DNA of 64,000 bases from Echinarachnius parma (GCA_037951105.1 JBAMJV010000871.1:107501-171500), one strand, 5' to 3'; positions 13,652 to 26,468 are shown, numbered from the stretch's first letter. The notes: generated by a model not told the origin, from the letters alone. Numbers and translations: made by a program.

Positions 13652-14944
13652 CTTGGTACGAACAGTCACGTCACGTTCACGTCACGTCACGTGAAGGTTC
13701 TGTACCTTTTGTGAAACAGGTCACCCAAATCTACGAAGTGTTGGGTTACGTGACCCAACAGTTTGTAGATATACTATATGCAATTCATGAAAGCTCACGT
13801 AAATTGGCGCTTGCGTAAAACAAATTAATGTAAATTGTCGTTGAGAAGAGACTAATTCTCGGTAAATTTAATCGTGAACGAACCCGTCCTACCTATACTG
13901 TAAATACCAATTATAGGCGTACACAGGCCTGGGGGCAGGGGGATGGACACCCCCTACCCCCATCCCCACCCCCTTACATAATTCAAGAAATGTCTTGGTC
14001 TCGGCCTCGAAATTTGTGACCGGTCCTGGTCTCGTCCTCGGCTGCGGTCATTTTCTACGGACACCCCCTACCCACACTCCCCCCGCTTACTTCAATTTGT
14101 CTGACGAAATATCCCCCCCCCCCCCCTACACCCACCCCTTGAAAAAATCCTTGGGTACGCCACTGCCTACAAGTAGCTAGTTCGAATGTCAAATACATTA
14201 ATTGATTTATTTAATATTGATTGGTTGGTGTGATTGTTTCATTATAATGATTGACTGATTAATTGATAGATTGACTCGATTCAATAACCATAAATAAACA
14301 CTATTAATCAAATCATTGTTTTATTACTTTTAAACTCATTGATCACTGCAACTCACTCACTCACTCACTCACTCACTTTCACAGGCATGCACATACAACG
14401 CCGTTAAGGGCCAGTACGCTCAGACGTCGAGCACGGGAACTTCAGGCGTATGCGAACTGAATTGTCCGCTGCGTGTAGCAATTCAGCTGGAAATCAACAT
14501 TTGCCAAAATCCACGCACGACACGTCTTTAGAAATACTCCAATAACAAGACAAATAATGCAAGTGGTATGGTTGTACATTACCTAAATGACAGAACTGCA
14601 TATTATCGTCTCAGATTACTCTGAATTATGCACGTACATATTATAAACATAATGATTGAAAAGATTTGATAAGGGGGTATCGGCATTTTCGTCGACATTT
14701 TTAAATCTCTTTGTGCGTGTATGTCTAGTCTTAGTAACAAGCGTTTGCAATTTAAAAAATCTTGATTAAACGCTCACGTCACGATTTGGTTAACGCGACA
14801 CTTCGAGTTTTACCGGCATGGAAAACGACAAATTGTTGGGTCACTTTACCCTACACTTCGTAGATTTGGGTGACCTGTTTCACAAAAGGTACAGAACCGT
14901 TCACGTGACGTTAACGTGAACGTGACGTGACTGTTCGTACCAAG
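13652..14944. mobile_element. 1.29-kb element with ~130-bp terminal inverted repeats
   Basis: The left end CTTGGTACGAACAGTCACG and right end CGTGACTGTTCGTACCAAG are exact inverted repeats. Pairing continues imperfectly through GGTTCTGTACCTTTTGTGAA and CCCAAATCTACGAAGTGT to about 130 bp in. Immediately outside both ends is CCAACGTCATTGG (13639-13651 and 14945-14957), a candidate 13-bp target duplication. The interior has a C14 run, (ACTC)n at 14350-14377 and no transposase-like frame. Confidence 0.85.
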
Positions 14945-15213
14945 CCAACGTCATTGGACACATGAGTAAAACTATAATATTTCCGGCGTGCAAGCTATAG
15001 GTTCATTAAACTGAGAGATATAGAAGTCTTCAACAAAATCAACGGAATCCATGAAGTAACATTTCAACTGACATTTTCGTGAATCATCATTCTACTTTAT
15101 AAGTCGCAATTCGAATATTGTGTAACAAGCAATTATTGGGGTATGATAGTATGGTTATTACGATCATGCCAATAGTTCAATGTCCGATCCATCAAAGCTC
15201 TAATTAAATTTCG

Positions 15214-15533
15214 CCTGGGGGGTGTTTCACAAAGATCCTAAGTTGAACTTATCTCTAAGTTGGACTTTAAAAAAGTATGGAAAGCCATTAGTTTCTTTGA
15301 ACAATTGTTGTAAATGTCCATTTTCAAAGGTTTTAATGTTGATTCAAACCATTAATATTTTCTATTATTAAGGAGATTTCATGTTCTTGATGCAACATTT
15401 ATGAACAGTCTAAAATTATTGCTTTGTTTCTTTTGAAAATATTGTATTCTAATGCTACAAATGGCTTTCCATAATAGTTAAGTCCAACTTAGAGTTAAGT
15501 TCAACTTAGCATCTTTGTGAAACACCCCCCAGG
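15214..15533. mobile_element. Palindromic non-autonomous element, GTTTCAC family, copy 2
   Basis: Ends CCTGGGGGGTGTTTCACAAA and GTGAAACACCCCCCAGG pair. Inner arms AAGTTGGACTTTA / AGTCCAACTTAGAG match copy 1 at 4809-5099. It is 320 bp long and non-coding. Confidence 0.85.
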
Positions 15534-17340
15534 TTGTAGAGTGAGGGAACTGGCATATGTATACTGTCTTGTTCTTGTTTTATTATCATAGTAATAGAAG
15601 AAAAATACAATATGATTCTAGGCATAAATACGCCTATTCTTAGGATGACCGTTCTTGACTCGTGCTTTTGGGGGTTTCGGGGGGATACAATTAAATTGAC
15701 TTATTGACTTATTGACATATCTTGTCCACTCCTGTTCTTATATTATCACATTATAGTCTATATTATTGTCTTAAATACATGTATTTTTACGTGACTTTGA
15801 ATGTACCCCACATTTTCACAATGTACATGCATGTATTGTAACATCTTTGTTTGTATTTGTTCCTTTTTATCATTTGTAAATAATGATGAAATGTTTTATT
15901 GTAAATTTTTTTGTTAATGATGTGGAAATAAAGTTCAATTCTATTCAATTGAAATAGTTTGGGAGGCAATATAATAATGTGTTGCAATGACTACTATACT
16001 AGGAAAGCTTAAGATAACGTATTATAGTTTCATGTACTTTTGTTATCCTCTCTTATCCTCATGTTGAAATTCGATAGGGGCTTCATTGCATTATAACAAT
16101 GTTTAAATCATAGGGTTAGGTTAATAAAAAGTTAAGCCTAAAACAATATGAACTTGGCTAACTTTCAAAAGGTTCACCTCTACAGCCTAGGGGCCTATCA
16201 ACTTTCTCGTGAGCCCAGCCCTCTTTTGCTCTTTGGCGCCAATTTTTCGTCAGATGAATTAACAATGACGAAACTATGAAAACGTCTATCGACACACCTA
16301 TATATAATTGACAGCCTAAGCTTGACACACCTATTATGACTTAATACTTCGCTGAAATTAAGAATATTTCACGCCTTCGGACCTTTTAAAATTAGACTGA
16401 CTAGAACAAAGCACGATTTCTGAATTAATGGAAGCTCGTGTTTTTATTACAAAAGACGTATCGGACAAACTATCTATACTTGACATATAACAATAAAATA
16501 AACAATATGGATGTTTTATTTCAGAAATTGTATTTTTTTCATGGAGGTATTCTATAAAATAAAAGATTAAAATAGTTATAATGACAAAAAGTAAATACAA
16601 CTCTCATTCGCTACGTGAGTGGGAGTGAGGGGGGGGGGGGGAGGGGGGGGGGGGTAGTGACAGAAGATGTGAGCATGGCGAATTGCTTCAGTCTTGAGGC
16701 GGCCATATACTTTGAAATTATCCCCGAAACAAATACTTCAATTATGTAGATATATTATCAGATTAATAAATATACATATATATGTTGTAATAACGAAACG
16801 TGGAAAACTACAGTACAAATTCATCTGTACGAAAATTTGGCCCAAAGCCAAGATATTTCAAGGGGGGGGGGGGCGTAATTTACAAAAGTGGCCCGAGATC
16901 GATCGTGGCCGAGACCGAGACCGAATATGAAAAGTGGATCTGTCTGGATTTTGGGGTGCGTACGGACCCAACGCAGCCCCACCCCTCCCCCTTCCCAGGC
17001 TACGGGCCTGTGACATGATCACGAGTGAGGAAGGTAAAGGGGGTCGCGGGAGGAGGGGCTATACATTTCTGAGGTGGACTTACTGCGAATTTAGTCTGGT
17101 GAACCGCCGACGGCTCGATTTGGCACGGAAAGTTTCCTGTTCGTTGAGGAGGGATTGAGAATCGGTTTCGTGATGCAGGGGGTCTTTCCCACGAACTTAA
17201 CTGGTTGCCATGGTGACAACGCCTATGTACAAAACAATGACACGGTAAAGCAAAATTATGATATGATGCAAAAACTTACGACAGCTAGGCGGCAGTAGCA
17301 CAAAAATGAGAAATTTCTGGAATATCCTATGTAGGAGGAC
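15534..17340. other. Intergenic with G-runs
   Basis: It holds G-runs at 16629-16641, 16643-16654 and 16862-16873 and a retroelement-like tail near 15890-15950 (GGAAATAAAGTTCAATTC). Overlapping short frames at 16694-17158 on + contain no recognisable domain. No gene is supported. Confidence 0.45.
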
Positions 17341-17359
17341 ATTGTTCTATTATTTGCTT

Positions 17360-17676
<317 letters not shown>

Positions 17677-18855
17677 GATGTATTTATGTTTGTATTTATG
17701 TTTGTATTTTTTGTAATAAATAAATACTATTTATTCATGTATGTATTTATGTTTGTATGTATCGTTGTATTCATTTATTTGTTTTTATTTATTTATTTAT
17801 TTATTAATTAATTAATTTATTTATTTGTTAATTTGTATGCATTAATTTGTTTTATTTATTCATGAAATTATTTATGTATTAACTTGTATGTGGTAAAAAT
17901 AAAAATTGTAATAGTTTATTCAATGTATGTCTGTATTTTTTACTTACTGGTATAATGTGGGAGATAGAGAGAGGGGGGCGGGGGGGGGGGGGGGGGGGTG
18001 AGAACGATTAATAAAACATGGATCATGTTTATTGTCCTTGATATAACTTTCATGTTTTAACAAGGGTCATGGTTTTTAACAAATAATAATGGTTATTGTT
18101 AGACGCAAACAAACTTACATAAAATACATACCTGGGTAGATATATATATCATCACGTATTGTCTTTTCGTCTCGCCTTACATGCTTTTGGGAATTTGGTC
18201 TTCCTAAATACCACGCTTGAGTTGTCTTTATGACAATAAGTCAGAATCAATTTGTTTTGATGAGGCAAGTTCATCAAACAGTTGTTGAAACTATTGACAA
18301 GACATTTCATTTTTAAACTCCCTTTTTCGCAAAATAAATTGTTCTTGCTATCACAACCACCATAAATTTAAAAATGGGTTAGCATAATTGCAAACTAAAA
18401 CTAAACAATGATACAATGCAAAATAATATAAGTCTTCCTTATCATGCTTATGAGAGTATAGAGACTTCCCAGAGGGACCCGCCATAGTAGTAATTGTTTA
18501 ATATTGTACTTATTATTCCAGGTACATGTAGTTATTTGTCCTCCTTCAAAAGGCTAGCATCCAATAGAAAACAATATACACTAAATCCACAATGTAAAGA
18601 AAATAAGTATTGCCACACCAGGTTTAATGCTCCTGTCATAGTTATAATATAATTATAGTTATATTTTGATAATAACCATAACGGAATGCTATCGAATATA
18701 TATATAATATTCCGATGCTAAGTTTGCAAGTTTACATATTTATTTTAATGATTGAAATATATATCAGGATGGCTGAAAATTATGTTACAGTTAGATGAAC
18801 GGGCCATGACATTTTTTAACAAAGCTATTTTAATTGAGTCAGGACAAAATTATTA
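17677..18855. other. Intergenic; TTTA tract and G19 run
   Basis: Imperfect TATTTATG/TTTA repeats occupy 17677-17890 and a G19 run lies at 17980-17998. The rest to 18855 shows no gene. Confidence 0.5.
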
Positions 18856-18987
18856 CCTGCGGGTGTTGTAAGTCAGATCATGTGAATACATGCGCGAATC
18901 AGATTGGTTTCAAATAAGCATATTTCCTGAACTGCAATTAATTTGCAACTTTACAATCGATTGCAACTCTTTGTGCAACACCTCCTG
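18856..18987. mobile_element. Palindromic ATCGATTG-family element, copy 1 (left arm deleted)
   Basis: It starts CCTGCGGGTGTTG and ends TTTACAATCGATTGCAACTC then TTTGTGCAACACCTCCTGG. The left arm lacks the AAAGAATTGCGATCG part found in the copy at 19232, so the palindrome is broken. Confidence 0.7.
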
Positions 18988-19151
18988 GGCCCCGTTGCAG
19001 AAAGAGATACAATCGATTGTAAGTTGCAATTAATCGTAAGTCAGATCACGTGTTCTAGATGCGCAAATCTGATTGGTTGAAACGCGTAAATTTTCTGCCT
19101 TACGATCAATCGTAACTTACAATCGATTGTATCTCTTTCTGCAACGGGGCC
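18988..19151. mobile_element. Palindromic ATCGATTG-family element, 164 bp, intact
   Basis: The ends are perfect inverted repeats of more than 30 bp: GGCCCCGTTGCAGAAAGAG followed by ATACAATCGATTGTAAGTT, mirrored at the right. The middle holds TAAGTCAGATCACGTG. It starts where the previous element ends. Confidence 0.88.
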
Positions 19152-19231
19152 ATGGTGTAGAATAAAGGATTGAACAAAGTTACTGTTACACATTTGAACA
19201 TGATTCCTTTTGTAATTTATATTTATGAACC

Positions 19232-19403
19232 CCTGGGGGTGTTGCACAAAGAATTGCGATCGATTGTAAAGTTGCAGTTAATTTCAAGTCAGAGCACGTG
19301 ACTAAATACGCAAAACTGATTGGTTCAAATGTGCAAACTGTCCGACTTGCAATTAATTGCAAACTTTACAATCGATTACGATTCTTTGTGCAACAACCCC
19401 AAG
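19232..19403. mobile_element. Palindromic ATCGATTG-family element, 172 bp
   Basis: The ends CCTGGGGGTGTTGCACAAAG and CTTTGTGCAACAACCCCAAGG pair, as do the inner arms around ATCGATTGTAAAGTTGCA. It shares the AAGTCAGAGCACGTG core with the two elements just upstream. Confidence 0.85.
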
Positions 19404-20377
19404 GGTCCTTTAAACATCGTGCGAATAAAAGCCTACAGTGCTCTCGATAAATACTCTATAAAAAACGATAGACAAATGTTTTGATAGTTAACACAACAAC
19501 GTGGGTGATCGTGATCGAGTGGGGGATAGCGTTACGAAAGTCTGCGAAATGGTGTCGCGGGTAATGAGAGACACCCGTTGATACGACCACTCACCCCTTT
19601 CTAATCCCCCCTCCCACCTGTGTGTCTACCCCTTTAACCCCCTTCATTATCTTTAAGAGACCTGAGGGTTCATCAGACATTTGTTTTATTAATATTAACA
19701 GAAAAATAAAAAAAAAATAATATGACTTGTAATGATGATTGACAATGATGATGATGATTATAAGCGGTATTAGTATTATGGTTATTATTATCATTAATAA
19801 TGTTGTTATGGTTCATTTGGTGATAATAATTTTAAAAAACTGATAAAATAACAATACTAATTATAATAATAATGATGATAATAATCATAATAATAATAGT
19901 AATAATAATAAAATTAATAATAATGATATTAATAATAATAATAATGATAATAATAATAGTCATGGTAATGGTAATAAAAACAGTAATAATGATAATTACA
20001 ATAATAATACTCGCGATTACAATACTGCAACTCACCCTTCTATAAATAACGATTATAACAACCATAAAATGCGAACATGAATATGACACACATACAAGAT
20101 TGTCTCTACTCATAATGTCGAAGCCTTTAGATAAAGGGGGACCTTTTGGGTAAGACAAAGCAATCATACTATCAAAATTGTTTGCGTTAGCCATCTCTTT
20201 ATCGAGACGATGTGGGACTTATTAAGGAAGTATCATGTTACCACGAAAATTGATGTCACGCCTCCCCCTCGACATTATTGTTTGAATATTCCCGCTGCAC
20301 TCGGTTCAAAAGTGCAAGCTAACAAACATGACTCAATATATTATTACAATCCCATCGATGGGGAGTGTAATGATGCA
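19404..20377. other. Intergenic with (AAT)n-like tract
   Basis: Imperfect AAT/GAT trinucleotide repeats occupy about 19735-20015. The Ile-rich minus-strand frame at 19832-20194 is a translation of this tract. Nothing else is recognised. Confidence 0.6.
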
Positions 20378-20764
20378 TTAAAGGGATACATCGTTAGAAT
20401 CCTCAAAAAACTTACTAAGAACTCTATAGAGATTCTCCACACCTCATTGTATTTGTACTACTAATTTCGGCTTCCGGTTTTCCAAATTCCGTTTTCAAGA
20501 TATGTATGATTGAAGTGTTCAGATTTATGATTAAGGTGTTCAGATTTATGATTATCTAGTGGATAATTATAACTGTGTACAAAGTCAGTGCAATGAGTTA
20601 GCGAATATACCTTTGCATTTTCGCTTATTATTCGGTCATGTGACATTCATTTACCACGGAATTTTCACACATCATTCAGTAGACATATCAGAACACAGAA
20701 ATACACATCTTATCAACCATTCGTCAGTTTTTGCACAAGTCAACAAAGTTACTAGATCCCTTTA
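20378..20764. mobile_element. TTAA element family A, copy 2
   Basis: It begins TTAAAGGGATACATCGTTAG and ends CAAAGTTACTAGATCCCTTTA. It aligns in the same orientation with 9791-10193. A 20-bp segment (GTGTTCAGATTTATGATTA-like) is tandemly duplicated near 20515-20550. Confidence 0.85.
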
Positions 20765-20795
20765 TAGTCTATCAGGTTATGTAAAGCAGCAATTC

Positions 20796-22265
20796 TTTTT
20801 GCTATAATCTTGGAAACAGTTTTTAATTTGTTCTAAATACATTACTGATGCGAAAAAGTAATGTTTCCATTTTTTATTTTTGGTCCCAGGGTGCATTTTG
20901 TCGATTTTAAAGATAATTAGCTAATTTGCATATTTGTGAAATAAGGTCAGGGGTCATTTTCTATCTAGGAATAGTACAATATTGATAACAAATATTATTC
21001 TAGGGTATTTTGAGGCAAGGATTCCATTTCCGGTGCTCGTTTGTAAGTGCTGTATGGGAAACACTCTGAAATCCAAGATGGCTTCCCCTAATTTGCATAT
21101 TTATGAATATTATTGATTTTCAGTGGCTACAGCCCCTAATAAGCAATAATTCCGGATTATTATTTGTCAGTTATGTTCTAAGTATGTACTTAAGATATCA
21201 AAGATGAGTTGCCATCATGGCAACCTCTAGCAATGCATATTATTTGCATAATTATGTATTTTACCTAATTTGCATATTCCCCCAAATCGAGTATATTAGG
21301 AACCCGGCAAGTAAAAAAGACAAGTAATACCACTTTTCCAAGGTTTTAGGGGGCAATGAATCCATTCATGATACTTATTTACCTGTATCCCCTCGGGAAC
21401 CCACATAAATCCAAGATGGCCGCAATTGTCATTTTAAAGTAAATAATGCTATTTTCTACTTAAATGGCATTTAATTTATAAAAGTATGATTTGCTTACTT
21501 TAAGCAAACAACTACATTGTGATTCAAGTATTCTAGTTGCTCATTCCAATAATTAAAAGTCAAAACATTATAATATCAATTTAATATAACCGAAATAATA
21601 TAGTCGTGTATCATAACATGTGTAATTTAGGGAGCAGTCATCTTGGATTTAAGATGGATGCCATGGTGATACAGGTAAATAAGTATCAAAAATGGATCTG
21701 CTGCCCCCCAAAACCTTGGAAAAGTGGTATTATTTGTCTTTTTTACTTGCCGGGTTCCCAATATACTCGATTTGGTGGAATATTGAAATTAGGTAAAATA
21801 CATAATTATGCAAATAATATGCATTGCTAGAGGTTGCCACGATGGCAACTCATCTTTGATATATTAAATACATACTTAGAACATAACTGACAAATAATAA
21901 CCCGGAATTATTGCTTATTAGGGGCTGTAGCCACTGAAAATCAATAATATTCATAAATATGCAAATTAGGGGAAGCCATCTTGGATTTCAGAGTGTTTCC
22001 CATACAGCACTTACAAACGAGCACCGGAAATGGAATCCTTGCCTCAAAATACCCTAGAATACTAGTTTTTATCAATATTGTACTATTCCTAGATAGAAAA
22101 TGACCCCTGACCTTATTTAACAAATATGCAAATTAGCTAATTATCTTTAAAATCGCCAAAATGCACCCTGGGACCAAAAATAAAAAATGGAAACATCACT
22201 TTTTCTCATCAGTAATGTATTAAGACCAAATTTAAAAATGTTTCCAAGATTATAGCAAAAAAATT
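20796..22265. mobile_element. 1.47-kb foldback element: ~630-bp arms in near-perfect inverted repeat
   Basis: The left arm (20796 to about 21425) starts TTTTTGCTATAATCTTGGAA and the right arm (about 21630 to 22265) ends with its complement. By eye the arms match at well over 90% with only scattered changes. A ~200-bp unpaired spacer lies between them. AATTC stands just outside both ends and may be a 5-bp duplication. There is no transposase ORF. It could be a foldback transposon or the joined halves of a larger element; a transcript would fold into a long hairpin. Confidence 0.9.
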
Positions 22266-23226
22266 CACAACATTTATTTATACTACATTACGGGATATAC
22301 TATTAACTCCTCATATAACTTGTCGATGTAATCACATCTTCGTAGAGAGAGAATTGTATGTAGTATGATGCGTATAAAGAATTAACTTAGGGTAGGATCC
22401 CCCGATGTTCCTCTCCGGGCCGCAGGCTAGGGATGCTTTCAGTAATCCGCTCGGAACACCTTAAAGGTAGTTCAGATTCGTCAAATCAGATGCGCGGCGC
22501 CATCTTGCGTACGCGTTGCGCACGGTGCGTGATGCACGTTAGCTCAGTGTCATGCGGTGCGCGCAAACTAGCCTAGTTCAAAATGGCGACCCGCTGTGTA
22601 GCATCCCCACGCTTGATGCCCTTTAAATGAGGTTTGGTTGCATCTTCTGCCCAATATATTAACTCCTTTAATTCCAATGTCACACAATTGCACAACACAA
22701 CTGCCATAGAGCTGTAAATTGCCTGGCATTCAAAGGTGATAAAAAGGTATTTGATTGCCATGATCATGATCTGTCATGTCTGTCGCTTAGAGTAATTACT
22801 GTGATGCATAAGACATGTAAGACAGATCAAAGAAAACAAATCATTTAAATAATGTATTAAAAATGGAGATTATTGGCCAGGGTTACAATAATACTCATTC
22901 AAATAAATTGGATATCATATAGGTAGCGTGCTTAATGTCGTTTCTACACGCATATTGCAAAGTTGGCATATTCTAGTATCAAATATACCGTAATGTTCTT
23001 ATATATCCCTTCCTCAATCATCAATTTTATTTCAACTTTTATCCAGTTCTGGGGGAGAGTCGTATGCCAGCCAGGTCATCGGAGGGGTATGGGGCTAAGG
23101 ATTCGAGGTGGGCTTACTACGAAATAATAACACAGAAATATTTCGGTCATGAATGTATGATTATGATCGGATGAAGATAGATACCAAGTTTGATCGAAGT
23201 ACATTTGTTGTCTCCCAACCGGAGTT
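22266..23226. other. Intergenic; CpG-rich patch at 22465-22600
   Basis: Most of this is AT-rich, but 22465-22600 is rich in CG (GATGCGCGGCGCCATCTTGC, ACGCGTTGCGCACGGTGCG) and has YY1-like words GCCATCTT and AAAATGGCGACC. No gene is recognised next to it. Confidence 0.45.
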
Positions 23227-24845
23227 GGGGGGGGGGGGGGGGGGGGGGTAGTGGCTGACGTAAGCTTGATACAAAAGGGTAAGGACGCACGCCAACTCAT
23301 CTTGGCTTCATCACTGACTCCCCTAGGATAATGGTTAGCCATTTACATTGAGGTTGGTGATGTGACCTACTTTGTCATGCACGTGTGCCCGGATTTGTGC
23401 CAATCATCCATCCGTATTTAAAATCGCGTCAATCTGTCTCGAGATGATGAATGGGTCTACAAATTTACATAAGCTCTATTATCAGTGGATTAAAATGTTG
23501 TTTGCGAATGAGTGGAATCACCTCACGTCAAATTATCGGATCATGTTACCCGTGATATAGGTCAAGTAGTGACCTGTATTCGATTATAATCGATACCCCC
23601 AGAGATAACCGATCTTTTACCGATAGTCTGATGATCTACATTCGGGTCATTCATTCATCCGTTCATGATTCCAAAATTAGGTCAAGCATGGTTCGCGACT
23701 TTGTCCGATTAATGCATTTTACAAGCATGAAAGCACGAATGGTGTTCAAAATTTGATATGGATAGTGCAATTTCTGTACGTAATCGATCGTGAATTGGAA
23801 AGCCTGGATCGAGCACAACATTTATTATGAAGAGGTTTATTAACTTCCATTGACTTTTTTAAAATTTATATATTTTACAATCAAAATTGCAAAAAACAAA
23901 TACAGATAACACCCCTTTCAAATCCAGGTCCATGTTTAAGCTGCTTTTTCCCCCTCAGGCTGTCAGTACAAAGCATAAGAAGCCAACGGATTTAATTAGT
24001 TATTTTTACACAAATCGTTAATTACCTTCAAATGCATATTCCCGTTTTGTGCCTTTGCCTATACATAATATTATAATAACCATCGATCGCCAGGCATAAC
24101 AGGTTTCCCGTAGAGGCAATGTGATATCAAACTGGTGAGGAAAAGGAGCGGGGGAATCCCCTGTTTGGGTGTTTCACTCTTGGGGGGGGGGGGGGGGCAG
24201 CCCAATTCGCGAAACTAGAGCTCACTGATACACATTCAGATTGATAAGCTAGCGAGCAACAACAAACAAAGTTCACGCGCGAAAAAACAAACAAGACAAC
24301 ATGAAAGCTCGAGAGTCAATAAAAACAGATAAATACGTTTAACGCATTTTCAAGGGCTGCAAGCCGCTTTTTGGCAAACATGCCGAGAAAGAAATAAAGA
24401 AAATCAGAATAAATACAAGACGATCAAGTAGCCAAGTCTGTCCTGTCAACAATAAGACAGTTTGAGAAGCAATGTCATCTTCTGCTTTGAAGTGCTCAAT
24501 TTAGTTCGCTTTTATCTTATTCTGAAGCCTCGCCAAACGTGCATGTTTGATTATTATGATTATTATCAACTATTCCACTCATTCACAAACATAGAATAGC
24601 ACGCAAATTTATCTTATCTTTTTTTTTGTCCAACAGCAAGTTTTTGTAGGTCCTATTTCAGTTGTCATGAAATAACACTTGAAGTGATTCTGGCCTCTGC
24701 GATTTCCGTTTTCTACGGGTGAATTTCTTTTCGTTCATGATTAAAAAAAAAAAGATTGCAACATAATTAAACACTCAGTAGTGCAAAGCTGCATTGGAAA
24801 TGTATACTTACTTCGATCAATATACATGGTCTTCATTATATGTAG
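23227..24845. other. Intergenic with G22 and G16 runs
   Basis: G-runs at 23227-23248 and 24182-24197. Otherwise AT-rich with no gene or transposon end that I recognise. Confidence 0.5.
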
Positions 24846-24887
24846 TATTATTTATATTATTATTATTATTATTATTATTATCATTAC

Positions 24888-24921
<34 letters not shown>

Positions 24922-24928
24922 TGTATTA

Positions 24929-24999
<71 letters not shown>

Positions 25000-25000
25000 G
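24846..25000. repeat. (ATT)n microsatellite, ~150 bp
   Basis: ATT/TTA repeated with a few interruptions; frames read as Ile or Leu runs and are not genes. Confidence 0.95.
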
Positions 25001-25149
25001 CTTTTGATTTACTTGTGTTGTTGTCGTTCTGACATCTCTTGCTCGTGATGAGAACAGTACTAGCAGATATGCAAGACACTGGTCGTACCCGCATCGTGCC
25101 TTGTTTTGTGTTCATAATGATAGTCAGATAGTGGCAAAGGATGTATGAT

Positions 25150-25590
25150 AATGGCCCATAACTTTAATTGTCCAATTGAGGACTATATAGGGCGTTCCCC
25201 ACCACCCCTATACCCCCATCACTCATACCCCATTATCATGATCGCCCGTACCTCATTGGGATCTCTCTATCGATCACCTGTATCAAATATTGCCATTCAC
25301 GTGTTCAACTACAGACTTTCCCATCCCCTGATCTCACGGACGACCTCAGAAAATTGAACCGATATAGGATAATAGTCCATACCGTAATTACTGTAACTGT
25401 TTGGTGGAGGACTGCATAGGGCATTCCCTGCCACCCCTCCCCATCTCTTCAACCCCATCATTATGATCATCCGCCACTCTTCCGACGGATCTCTATATCG
25501 ATCGTCAGTACCAAATATTTCCATTCACATGTCCGATCACTCTCTAACCGCCTGATCTCACGGACGCTCTCAGAACATTGAACGTGGAGG
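25150..25590. repeat. Two diverged direct copies of a ~215-bp dispersed repeat
   Basis: The blocks GAGGACTATATAGGGCGTTC and GAGGACTGCATAGGGCATTC open two diverged copies that share GGATCTCTCTATCGATC, CCATTCAC, CTGATCTCACGGACG and CTCAGAA. The second continues into the arm described next. Confidence 0.7.
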
Positions 25591-26460
25591 CGGATGCGGG
25601 CAGCGATTATTGCTGTTATGTTATCACCAGACCACAAGGTTGGTCAATGTAAAGTTCAGTGATTATATAACTACTGGCCAACAATCGATGTTACAAATCT
25701 TATATGATAGTTGTCGTTGTATAAAGAGCCCTGTTTACAAAAAGGGGGCTGTCAGAGTAACGGAATAATCCATCGCGGGAATCGAACCCAGGTCCCTTGA
25801 CTACCCAATCCTAAAACCTCGTGTTTGTAGACCAGGCAAGGATCATGCAATATATGTCTAACATATTGGATAGTTCAGTCTCTCTATATCGTTTCATAGC
25901 ATTACTTTATAAGATCGAGATCTTAATTTTCAGGAAACATGGACAATTAGGCAACATACATTACCTCAGTAATAAATGTTAGATGCCGGTAAGGAAACTC
26001 AGATAAGCCATCGTTATAAATGTGAAAACTGTATCATTATCATATTTTACACATACATGTTCATACTCTGGCTAGAAATGATCGCTTAATTATTTCTAGT
26101 GACTGTTCAAGACGCAGACAAATAACAGGGCCACAACGGGCATGCGGTTAATAAGACTGTGTTCTAAGCGGAAGGATCAGGGTTCGAGTCTTAGACGGCT
26201 GGATTAAGTCTCTCTGACAACAGACTATTTATGTCTGAAAATATTGAATAAGAACTTCTACTTGTTACATTTATTTTATCAAGTACAAGTTGTAACAAAT
26301 AACTTTGTTGGCCAGACGTTATCACTGAACTTTACATTGACCAACCCTGTGGTCTGGTGATAGCAGCGATAATCGCTGCCCGCATCCGCCTCCACGTTCA
26401 ATGTTCTGAGATCGTCCGTGAAACCAAGGGATGAAAGAGTGATTGAACATGTGAATGGAA
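25519..26460. repeat. Inverted repeat pair, arms ~160 bp (25519-25684 and 26307-26460)
   Basis: The left arm contains CATTGAACGTGGAGGCGGAT and GGTTGGTCAATGTAAAGTTC. The right arm is its reverse complement with few changes. A more diverged third copy lies at about 27150-27310. A tRNA-box-B-like sequence (minus strand GGTTCGATTCCC, 25780-25791) and another on + (26170-26180, GGGTTCGAGTC) lie between the arms, hinting at inserted SINE heads. Confidence 0.75.
26130..26205 (+). other. tRNA-like SINE relic
   Basis: It reads GCGGTTAATAAG...GTTCTAAGCGGAAGGATCAG then GGTTCGAGTC, close to the D-arm, anticodon-arm and T-arm order of a tRNA. The acceptor stem is poor, so a functional tRNA is unlikely. 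Confidence 0.4.
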
Positions 26461-26468
26461 AGTATAGC

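Noticed and set aside
19832..20194. 120-codon Ile-rich minus frame
   Set aside because: It reads through the AAT-type repeat.
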